Assembly (NCBI GenBank): GCA_001781445.1 | Contig: MFLB01000021.1 | Location: 1-35,514 of the forward strand | Direction: 5' to 3' | DNA from: Candidatus Kaiserbacteria bacterium RIFCSPHIGHO2_01_FULL_58_22 | GTDB lineage: Bacteria; Patescibacteriota; Minisyncoccia; Phycocordibacterales; UBA2100 | Length of the DNA: 35,514 nt | Position numbers and translations under genes: made by a program | Part shown: positions 8,615 through 16,025 of the stretch, piece after piece | Layout: every line of letters begins with the position of its first letter | How positions within the stretch are numbered: position 1 is the stretch's first letter | The notes under the pieces: generated by a model | Seen by the model: the letters and a program-made list of their open reading frames with translations, nothing else | Told to the model about the DNA's origin: nothing | Databases searched by the model: none

Positions 8615-9670
8615 ATGGCAAAGATAGATTTTGGCGGGACGGTTGAAGACGTTGTGACGCGCGACGAGTTTTCGCTTGAGAAAGCGCGCGAGATCTTGAA
8701 AGACGAGACTGTTGCAGTACTTGGCTACGGCGTACAGGGCCCAGCGCAAGCATTGAACATGCGAGACAACGGCATCAATGTCATCGTTGGCCAGCGCTCG
8801 GGAACTCCTTCGTACGAGAAGGCGGTGCAGGACGGGTGGGTGCCGGGAAAGACGCTCTTTTCTCCCGAAGAGGCCGCCGAGAAAGGTACCGTCATTCAAT
8901 TCCTCATATCCGATGCCGGGCAAATGAAGACGTGGCCGGACATCAAAAAGCACCTCACGAAAGGCAAAGCGCTCTATTTCTCACACGGATTCGGGCTCGT
9001 ATTCAACGATCAGACGGGCATCGTCCCGCCGAAAGATGTGGACGTCATCCTCGTCGCGCCCAAAGGCTCCGGCCGGAGCGTGCGCATCAACTTTCTGAAC
9101 GGGAGCGGCATCAATGCGAGCTACGCGGTAGACCAGGATGCGACCGGCCGCGCAAAAGAGCGTACGATTGCGCTTGGGATCGCGCTCGGCGCCGGCTACC
9201 TCTTCCCCACGACATTCAAGAACGAGGTCTACAGCGACCTTACGGGCGAGCGCGGAATTTTGATGGGCGCGCTCGCAGGCGTGATGGAAGCGCAGTACAA
9301 CGAGCTTCGCAAGCACGGCCACTCTCCGAGTGAAGCATTCAATGAGACCGTCGAGGAGCTGACGCAAAGCCTCATCCGCCTCGTCGGAGAGAATGGCATG
9401 GACTGGATGTACGCGAATTGCTCGACGACCGCCCAGCGCGGCGCGCTCGATTGGCGGCCAAAGTTCCGCAAAGCGGTGGAGCCGGTGTTCGAGGAACTCT
9501 ACAAGAGCGTCGCCTCGGGAAAAGAAACCGCCATAACCCTTAAAGCAAACAGCCAGCCGGATTACCGAGTGAAGCTTGAGGAAGAACTCAAAGAGATTCG
9601 AGAATCGGAAATGTGGAAAGCCGGCGCCGCCGTCCGCTCACTGCGCCCCGAGAATTGGAAGAAACAATAA
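8615..9670 (+). CDS. ilvC: Ketol-acid reductoisomerase
   Basis: From MAKIDFGGTVEDVV: AVLGYGVQGPAQALNMRDNG, LVAPKGSGRSVR, NEVYSDLTGERGILMGALAGVMEAQYNELRKHGHSPSEAFNETVEELTQSL. Confidence 0.96.
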   Translation: MAKIDFGGTVEDVVTRDEFSLEKAREILKDETVAVLGYGVQGPAQALNMRDNGINVIVGQRSGTPSYEKAVQDGWVPGKTLFSPEEAAEKGTVIQFLISDAGQMKTWPDIKKHLTKGKALYFSHGFGLVFNDQTGIVPPKDVDVILVAPKGSGRSVRINFLNGSGINASYAVDQDATGRAKERTIALGIALGAGYLFPTTFKNEVYSDLTGERGILMGALAGVMEAQYNELRKHGHSPSEAFNETVEELTQSLIRLVGENGMDWMYANCSTTAQRGALDWRPKFRKAVEPVFEELYKSVASGKETAITLKANSQPDYRVKLEEELKEIRESEMWKAGAAVRSLRPENWKKQ

Positions 9671-9688
9671 TGTTATTATGGTGCATCT

Positions 9689-10039
9689 ATGGCGATACGC
9701 ATCATAAAAGATCGCATTTCAAGAAAAGAACTTCGGGAAATTGCAGATGAGCGGTTCGGCGATCTCGTCAAGGCCGCAATCGACATTCGACAGGAAATTA
9801 TCGCGCTCGGAGCCGAACTTCATGCTGATGCGCAAGTCGAACTTATCGAGAAGGAAGAATCAAGTACAGAAGACATTTGGGGAATTAACCTATATCCTGC
9901 AGAGAAAGACGATGCACTTGTGGAGTTCGATTCGATGATCAATCTCAAGCCTGCATTCGGCAACCGCACACGAGGAGTTGATGATGAGTCTACGAGGGGA
10001 AAAATCAGGGAGATTGTTAATCGAATCGTAACTGATTGA
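9689..10039 (+). CDS. DUF5674-like protein
   Basis: MAIRIIKDRISRKELREIADERFGDLVKAAIDIRQEIIALGAELHADAQVELIEKEESSTEDIWGINLYP. Confidence 0.7.
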   Translation: MAIRIIKDRISRKELREIADERFGDLVKAAIDIRQEIIALGAELHADAQVELIEKEESSTEDIWGINLYPAEKDDALVEFDSMINLKPAFGNRTRGVDDESTRGKIREIVNRIVTD

Positions 10040-10040
10040 T

Positions 10041-10355
10041 ATGGCTTTCCAACACGATCCGGCACGATGGCACACACTCTCGCTTGCCGAACAGTTGGGC
10101 AACATCGGAAGCGAGGTGCATCGCGCGCGGATGGCAGAACATGCAAATGAGAGCCGATTTATTGCCGCGCGCGATCGATCCCTCGAGCTTTTTGATCTCA
10201 CGCTCGCCGATCCGCGCTGGAAGGGCCGTTTGCGGGAAATCGCCCGCGCGCGAGAAGTCTTCTGCGACGCCGCCGAGGGCGGAAAACAATATCAAACGAC
10301 CATCGCAGAACTCGAACCGTACTTCGACCGATTCGCCATGGCTGTACGAAAATAG
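10041..10355 (+). CDS. Conserved hypothetical protein
   Basis: MAFQHDPARWHTLSLAEQLGNIGSEVHRARMAEHANE...FDLTLADPRWKGRLREIARAREVFCD; starts 1 nt after the DUF5674 stop. Confidence 0.7.
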   Translation: MAFQHDPARWHTLSLAEQLGNIGSEVHRARMAEHANESRFIAARDRSLELFDLTLADPRWKGRLREIARAREVFCDAAEGGKQYQTTIAELEPYFDRFAMAVRK

Positions 10356-10405
10356 CCGGCGCCGCAGTGCGCTCCATGCGCCCCGAGAACTGGAAGAAAT
10401 CCTAG
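10355..10405 (+). pseudogene. Duplicated 3' end of ilvC
   Basis: Encodes AGAAVRSMRPENWKKS* versus AGAAVRSLRPENWKKQ* at ilvC 9620-9670; about 42/51 nt identical by eye, frame and stop preserved. Confidence 0.85.
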
Positions 10406-10442
10406 AACAGCCTGAGTGTCCCGCCAGTGGTAAAGTTCACCC

Positions 10443-11885
10443 GTGGCACAAAAGACGGAACCTTTCATATCGCTCAAGAAAGTCTCGATACGGGCGCATG
10501 GGCGCGTCCTTTTCGAGAACCTGCATTGGGAGATAAAGAACAACGAGCAATGGGCAGTAATAGGGTCTAATGGCTCGGGACGCTCCTCGCTCATGCGGGC
10601 GATTGCCGGTTCTCTTCCGCCTACCAAAGGAACAATTACACGTGTTTCGGACAATATAGAATACGTCTCTTTCGAGACACAAAAGAAACATTTGCCTTTC
10701 GAGACGTTCATCCAAGACCGCTGGAACGTCGGCCTTCGCGAGAACGGACTTACGGTCGCAGGCCTACTTCCCAAAGCGCCGCGCAAGCTCATCGCAGATT
10801 TCGGACTGAAAACGCTACTCGGTAGAAGCATTATTGAACTTTCGAATGGAGAGCGCCGCAAAGTGGAGATAGCGCGCGCGCTTCTGAAGGATCCTTCCCT
10901 TCTCATCTTGGACAATCCATACGAGGGGTTGGACGAGCAGTTCCGAAAGAAATTGACAAAAATATTGAACTCTCTCATGCGCTCGAAGATGCGCCTTATC
11001 ATCGTCGGGACGAGTAGAGATGAGATACCAACGGGTATCACGCATGTTTTCCTGATTGAAGAGGGTGGAAGAGTCACGCAATTCCCTAAAAAAAGTGTAC
11101 CAAGGTTAAACCTTGCCATTGATTCTCGAGGTGAAACATTGCCGAAAATCTCCAAGGGGAAAGGGGGTGTTGAAAAAAGAGCGTATAACGCTAGCTTACG
11201 CGGCCGCGTGAGCAAGAGTTATATGCCGATTGTGCAGATGAAAAAGGTGAACGTCTTATACGACGGACGAAAGATTCTTCGTAATGTCAATTGGACGGTA
11301 CGTGAATACGAACGCTGGGCGCTCTTTGGTCCTAATGGTGCGGGAAAGACGACGCTCCTCTCCCTTATCCTTGCGGACAATCCGCAGGCGTATGCCAACG
11401 ACATCACGCTCTTTGGCAAGAAAAGAGGCTCCGGCGAAAGTATTTGGGAAATCAAGCGTCAGATCGGATCTGTCTCGCCGGAGCTTCAGCTCTACTTCCC
11501 AACCTCTATGACCTGCCTTGATGTTGTGTGTTCGGGATGGTTCGACACCATTGGACTGTACCGAGAATGTACGGAGGATCAGCGCGAGATCGCACTCGCA
11601 TGGCTCCAACGCTTCGGAGTCGCTGAACACGCGGGAGAACCATTTGAAAATGTTTCAGAGGGTGAGCAGCGCCTTACGCTCCTTGCTCGCGCAATGGTGA
11701 AAAATCCTCGACTCCTCGTCTTGGATGAGCCGTGCCAGGGACTCGACCCCGAGCATCGCGATCGAGTCCTTGAGGCCGTTGATTCGATCGAGAAGGACTC
11801 CACGACTATTATTTATGTCACCCACCGCGCCGACGAGCTTCCGAAAAGTACTACCCACGTATTCAGATTAGAGAAAAAATCCTAA
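10443..11885 (+). CDS. Twin-ATPase ABC protein, ModF/PhrA-like
   Basis: Two NBDs; second has GPNGAGKTTLLSL, NDITLFGKKRGSGESIWEIKRQIG, NVSEGEQRLTLLARAMVKNPRLLVLDEPCQGLD as in ModF. GTG start. Confidence 0.9.
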   Translation: MAQKTEPFISLKKVSIRAHGRVLFENLHWEIKNNEQWAVIGSNGSGRSSLMRAIAGSLPPTKGTITRVSDNIEYVSFETQKKHLPFETFIQDRWNVGLRENGLTVAGLLPKAPRKLIADFGLKTLLGRSIIELSNGERRKVEIARALLKDPSLLILDNPYEGLDEQFRKKLTKILNSLMRSKMRLIIVGTSRDEIPTGITHVFLIEEGGRVTQFPKKSVPRLNLAIDSRGETLPKISKGKGGVEKRAYNASLRGRVSKSYMPIVQMKKVNVLYDGRKILRNVNWTVREYERWALFGPNGAGKTTLLSLILADNPQAYANDITLFGKKRGSGESIWEIKRQIGSVSPELQLYFPTSMTCLDVVCSGWFDTIGLYRECTEDQREIALAWLQRFGVAEHAGEPFENVSEGEQRLTLLARAMVKNPRLLVLDEPCQGLDPEHRDRVLEAVDSIEKDSTTIIYVTHRADELPKSTTHVFRLEKKS

Positions 11886-11917
11886 ACAAGACGAGCTAAG
11901 ACTGATACTATCCCATT

Positions 11918-12283
11918 ATGAAAATCAAAGGCTTTGATGATACGATTGCTTGGTACGACAACGACGCCGAGCAATATGCGGCAGCGCTACAAGAAGCAGT
12001 TCCAGTTGCGGCAATAGAAAAGTTCCTCGAAGCGCTGCCTCTGAATCCCTCCATACTAGAAGCCGGCTGCGGGCCCGGCAGGGAATCCACCGTCTTTCAC
12101 CAGAAAGGCGCGAGAGTCGTGGGTGTTGATCTTTCAGAAGGATTGCTCGACATCGCGAGAAAAAATAATCCTGATGTTGAATACATCAAAGCAGACTTTC
12201 TTGAACTCCCGTTTCCCGGGAGCAAGTTTATTGGTGTGTGGGCTCACGCCTCGCTCGTTCACCTAGAGGGGAAATGGGGATAA
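11918..12283 (+). pseudogene. Truncated class I SAM-dependent methyltransferase
   Basis: Motif I ILEAGCGPGRESTVFHQKGARVVGVDLSEGLLDIARKN; frame breaks off after GVWAHASLVHLE where the RAYT-type element begins. Confidence 0.75.
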
Positions 12284-12490
12284 GTCCGATATTTCCTCGC
12301 ATTCTGTGGCCTAGTATTCTCATGCCACGCCTTCCGCGTGTCGCTGTCGGCGGCGTCCCATACTACGTCATCAACCGTGCGAACGGACGCGCGAGGATAT
12401 TTCACGATGAAAAAGAGTACCGGCATTTCGGGCCGAAGGGCTCATGATATTACACAATGCAAATGCCCAAAATAACGGACGTATCCCCAT
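12274..12490. mobile_element. Decayed RAYT (TnpA_REP-like) element or MITE, about 217 bp
   Basis: Inverted ends ATGGGGATAAGTCCGATATT (12274-12293) and AATAACGGACGTATCCCCAT (12471-12490), 18/20 complementary, flanking a RAYT N-terminal fragment. Confidence 0.65.
12322..12447 (+). pseudogene. N-terminal fragment of REP-associated tyrosine transposase
   Basis: MPRLPRVAVGGVPYYVINRANGRARIFHDEKEYRHF fits the conserved RAYT/Y1 N-terminus; about 41 aa only, HUH and catalytic Tyr regions absent. Confidence 0.7.
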
Positions 12491-12504
12491 TATCCCCATC
12501 GATC

Positions 12505-12590
12505 CCGAGACAACCACGATGATCTACGTCACCCACCGCGCCGACGAGCTTCCGAAAAGTATCACGAACGCACTCACGCTGAAAAAATAA
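12505..12590 (+). pseudogene. Duplicated 3' end of the ModF-like gene
   Basis: 34-nt exact repeat gtcacccaccgcgccgacgagcttccgaaaagta at 11817-11850 and 12528-12561; frame IYVTHRADELPKS continues to a stop (TLKK*). Confidence 0.9.
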
Positions 12591-12598
12591 GCTATTGA

Positions 12599-12666
12599 CC
12601 CCGTTAGAAATAGCCCGCCCCATGGGCCCTTCGGGCGCGCAAGCGCGGACGCGATTTCTAACGGGG
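12599..12666. repeat. Palindromic element E2: CCCCGTTAGAAAT...ATTTCTAACGGGG
   Basis: 13-nt perfect inverted ends 12599-12611 and 12654-12666; arms match E1 at 3142-3260 except the innermost bases. Confidence 0.75.
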
Positions 12667-12694
12667 TTGACAAGAATCGGAGTGGAGGTACTAT
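12667..12694 (+). promoter_or_regulatory. ilvB leader promoter
   Basis: TTGACA (12667-12672) N16 TACTAT (12689-12694), 6 nt before leader-peptide ATG 12701. Confidence 0.7.
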
Positions 12695-12700
12695 TAAAAC

Positions 12701-12760
12701 ATGAGCCAGAAAGGAGTCGTCGTAGTCGTCGTCAATCCCGCTCGGGCGCGGCTCTCATAA
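12701..12760 (+). CDS. ilv leader peptide MSQKGVVVVVVNPARARLS
   Basis: 60-nt ORF with six consecutive Val codons (12716-12733), followed by competing stem-loops and then ilvB. Confidence 0.82.
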   Translation: MSQKGVVVVVVNPARARLS

Positions 12761-12782
12761 CATACACACATACGAAACCGAG

Positions 12783-12806
12783 AGCCCGCCCAAAAGCGGG
12801 CTTTGT
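12783..12806 (+). terminator. Attenuator terminator hairpin upstream of ilvB
   Basis: AGCCCGC (12783-12789) ccaaaa GCGGGCT (12796-12802) then tttg; alternative pairing 12744-12756 with 12780-12791 overlaps its 5' arm. Confidence 0.75.
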
Positions 12807-12825
12807 GCTTAAATACAAGGAAACT

Positions 12826-14511
12826 ATGGAAAAAATCAGCGGAGGCCATGCACTCATGAGATCCCTCATTCGAGAGGGGGTGGATACCATTTTCGGTTAT
12901 CCCGGCGGCGCCATCATGCCCGTGTACGACGCGCTCTATGATTACAAAGACAAAATCCGCCACATTTTGGTGCGGCACGAGCAGGGCGCCGCGCATGCCG
13001 CGGAAGGATATTCGCGAACGCGCGGCAAACCAGGCGTGGCGATGGCCACATCCGGCCCAGGCGCGACGAACCTCGTCACAGGAATCGCCGACGCGATGTG
13101 CGACTCGATCCCCATCGTATGCATCACCGGGCAGGTGCCGAAGGCGATCTTGGGCACCGATGCATTCCAGGAGGCTCCCGTCATCGGCATCGTAACGCCC
13201 ATCACGAAATGGTGCTTTCAGGTCACGAGGGCGGAGGAGATTCCGGAGGCTGTCGCGAAGGCATTCCACATCGCTTCGACAGGAAGGCCCGGGCCCGTGC
13301 TGATAGACATAACCAAAAACGCCCAGATCGAGCTCTTCGACTACGATCCGCAGGCGAAGTATTCGTTCTCCTCGCGGCTCGCGCCGAAAGATTTCAAAAA
13401 AGACCTGCCGCGCGCGGCGGAGCTTTTGAACAAGGCGGAGCGCCCCTACATGCTCATCGGCCACGGTATCGCGATCTCGAAGGCGGAGGGAGAACTCAAA
13501 AAATTCATGGAGAAGAGCGGCGTTCCCGTAGCCTCGACCATCCTCGGGCTCTCATGCATTTCTACCGATCACCCTCTCTACATGGGGATGCTCGGCATGC
13601 ACGGCAACTACAGCACCAACAAGCTGACCAACAGGGCTGATGTGATCCTCGCCGTCGGCATGCGCTTCGACGATCGCGTGACGGGAAAGATCTCGGAATA
13701 CGCGAAGAACGCCAAAATCATTCACGTGGACATCGACCATGCGGAATTAGACAAGGTGATAAAGGCAGAGATCCCCATCCATGCCGACGCGAAGGAATTT
13801 CTCACGGGTATCTTATCGCTCATCAAAAAGCGCGACCACGGCACATGGATCAAGGAATTCAAGAAGCTCGATGAGGAAGAAAAGAAAGTCGTGAATGACG
13901 CCGAGCTCTATCCCAAAGAAGGCGAGATCACGATGGCCGAGACGATCCGCGTCCTTTCGGAAAAGACGAAAGGAAAGGCGGTCATCGTCGCCGACGTAGG
14001 ACAGCACCAGATGATCGCGGCCCGCTACTACCAATTCCGCGCTCCCGACAGCTACATCACCTCGGGCGGTCTTGGCACGATGGGCTTCGCGCTCCCCGCG
14101 GCCCTCGGCGCGAAAGTCGGCGACCCAAAGCGTGAAGTAATCGCCATCATCGGCGACGGCTCCTTCCAGATGACCCTGCAGGAGCTTGGCACGATCAGGC
14201 AGGAAAAACTCGCCGTAAAAATAATCATCCTCAACAACCGATTCCTCGGCATGGTCAGGCAGTGGCAGGAGCTCTTCTTCGAGAATCGCTACTCATTCGT
14301 GCATATGGACAATCCTGATTTCAACAAGATCACCGACGGCTATCACATTCCGAATGAGCTGGTGGAAAAGCGCGAAGAGCTTAGCGCAGCGCTCAATCGC
14401 CTCTTGAAGGCAAAGGGAAGCTACCTCCTCGACGTGCGCGTGAAGAAGGAGGAGAATGTGTTCCCCATGGTTCCAAGCGGAGCTTCCGTTGACGAGGTAC
14501 GGATCAAATAA
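12826..14511 (+). CDS. ilvB: Acetolactate synthase catalytic subunit (TPP-dependent)
   Basis: MEKISGGHALMRSLIREGVDTIFGYPGGAIMPVYDAL, RHEQGAAHAAEGYSR, GDGSFQMTLQELGTIRQEKLAVKIIILNN. ORF-track start 12595 runs through the leader and is rejected; AAGG precedes ATG 12826. Confidence 0.97.
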   Translation: MEKISGGHALMRSLIREGVDTIFGYPGGAIMPVYDALYDYKDKIRHILVRHEQGAAHAAEGYSRTRGKPGVAMATSGPGATNLVTGIADAMCDSIPIVCITGQVPKAILGTDAFQEAPVIGIVTPITKWCFQVTRAEEIPEAVAKAFHIASTGRPGPVLIDITKNAQIELFDYDPQAKYSFSSRLAPKDFKKDLPRAAELLNKAERPYMLIGHGIAISKAEGELKKFMEKSGVPVASTILGLSCISTDHPLYMGMLGMHGNYSTNKLTNRADVILAVGMRFDDRVTGKISEYAKNAKIIHVDIDHAELDKVIKAEIPIHADAKEFLTGILSLIKKRDHGTWIKEFKKLDEEEKKVVNDAELYPKEGEITMAETIRVLSEKTKGKAVIVADVGQHQMIAARYYQFRAPDSYITSGGLGTMGFALPAALGAKVGDPKREVIAIIGDGSFQMTLQELGTIRQEKLAVKIIILNNRFLGMVRQWQELFFENRYSFVHMDNPDFNKITDGYHIPNELVEKREELSAALNRLLKAKGSYLLDVRVKKEENVFPMVPSGASVDEVRIK

Positions 14512-14774
14512 TGCGTATGCGCTACGAGATAAGGATCACATCCGAAAACGCGCCCGGCACGCTCTACCGCATCGCCGGCACGATGCTCCGGAAGAAGATA
14601 AACATCGAGTCCCTGCACGTGCAGGAGATCGACCCGGTGCGCCACCTGTCGCAGTTCACCATCGAGATATTCCTCGAACCCGATCTGATGGAGAAACTCA
14701 TCAAGCAGATACAGCGCATCGTCGAGGTCACGGAGGCGAAATATCTCGCGATCGGCGAAAACGGGAAGGCGTGA
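14511..14774 (+). CDS. ilvN: Acetolactate synthase regulatory subunit, short ACT-domain form
   Basis: MRMRYEIRITSENAPGTLYRIAGTMLRKKINIESLHVQEIDPVRHLSQFTIEI; overlaps the ilvB stop. Confidence 0.9.
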   Translation: MRMRYEIRITSENAPGTLYRIAGTMLRKKINIESLHVQEIDPVRHLSQFTIEIFLEPDLMEKLIKQIQRIVEVTEAKYLAIGENGKA

Positions 14775-14823
14775 GGTCAGACCGTGGATCTTCGCCAATG
14801 TCGGACCTTGCTATACTGCGAAC

Positions 14824-15969
14824 ATGCTTGCGTTGGCGCGAACTCTCTGGAGAAAGTTGCGCAAAATGCGCTTTTCCTACGAGCCGCTCATCGAGGTCCG
14901 CATTTCCCGCGAGGCGATCCTGCACAATCTGGCGGCGTTCCAAAACTTCAAGATGGACATGGCGGTCGCGCCGGTCCTCAAAGCAAACGCTTACGGGCAC
15001 GGGCTCGTCGAGGTGGCGAAGGTCGTGGACCGGGAGGACGTGCCCTTCGCCTGCGTGGATTCGTACTTCGAGGCGCTGATCCTCCGCAACGAGGGCTTCC
15101 GCGCTCCCATTCTCGTCGTCGGCTATACGCCGCTCGAGAACATACTGGGGAGCCGGCTCGAGCGCGTCGCGTTCGGCATCTTGAGCGCGGACGAGCTCTA
15201 CCGGCTCGCGAAGAACGCGCGTGAGCGCGTGGCCATCCACCTCAAGATAGACACCGGCATGCGCCGCCACGGCGTAACGCAAGGCGGCATCGAGGAGGCT
15301 ATCGCGCTCCTGAAGGCGAATCCGCGGCTCGCGCTCCAGGGCCTCTACACGCACCTCGCCGACGCGGACACTCCCGGCTCTGCGCACGCGGCGCGGCAGA
15401 TCGAAGAGTGGAACGCGGCGGTCGAGCGTTTCCGCGCGGCGATCCCGGGCATCGCCTATTTCCACTGCGCGGCCACGAGCGGCGCCGCGCTCGCGAAAAC
15501 GATCGACGCGAACGTGATGCGCCTCGGCATCGGCCTCTACGGCTTCGGCACGGGCGAGGAGCCTCTCCCGCTCCGCCCCGCGCTCGAGATGGTAACGCGG
15601 ATCACGTCCGTGCGGCCGCTCAAAAAAGGCGAATCGGTCGGCTACAACGCCGCGTTTACCGCTCCCCGCGACATGCAGATAGCGACTATCCCCGCCGGAT
15701 ACTACGAGGGCGTGGACAGGCGGCTTTCCAACCATGGCGCCGTGCTGACGCGGGACACGCCGTGCCCCATCGTGGGGCGGGTGAGCATGAACATCACCTC
15801 GTTCGATATTTCGCACCTTCCCGGCGTCGGCATCGGCGAGGAGGCGGTCGTCATCAGCGTGGACGAATCGGCGCCGAACTGCGTCAAGGCAATCGCGAAA
15901 ACTTGCGAGACCATCCCCTACGAGATACTCGTGCGCATCCCCGCGCACCTGCGGAGAGTCGTCGTATAG
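14824..15969 (+). CDS. alr: Alanine racemase
   Basis: PVLKANAYGHGLVEVAKVV (PLP Lys), HLKIDTGMRRHGV, VGRVSMNITSFDIS. Confidence 0.96.
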   Translation: MLALARTLWRKLRKMRFSYEPLIEVRISREAILHNLAAFQNFKMDMAVAPVLKANAYGHGLVEVAKVVDREDVPFACVDSYFEALILRNEGFRAPILVVGYTPLENILGSRLERVAFGILSADELYRLAKNARERVAIHLKIDTGMRRHGVTQGGIEEAIALLKANPRLALQGLYTHLADADTPGSAHAARQIEEWNAAVERFRAAIPGIAYFHCAATSGAALAKTIDANVMRLGIGLYGFGTGEEPLPLRPALEMVTRITSVRPLKKGESVGYNAAFTAPRDMQIATIPAGYYEGVDRRLSNHGAVLTRDTPCPIVGRVSMNITSFDISHLPGVGIGEEAVVISVDESAPNCVKAIAKTCETIPYEILVRIPAHLRRVVV

Positions 15970-16025
15970 CGCGTGCCCGAAGATACTCGCTCCGGGCGAG
16001 AGGTTTCCGAGGCCTCGGCGAAAAA

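Noticed and set aside
12595-12825. N-terminal 77-aa extension of the ilvB ORF in the track
   Set aside because: It translates the palindrome, promoter, leader peptide and terminator in another frame; the conserved AHAS start MEKISGGHAL at 12826 has a ribosome-binding-like AAGG upstream.
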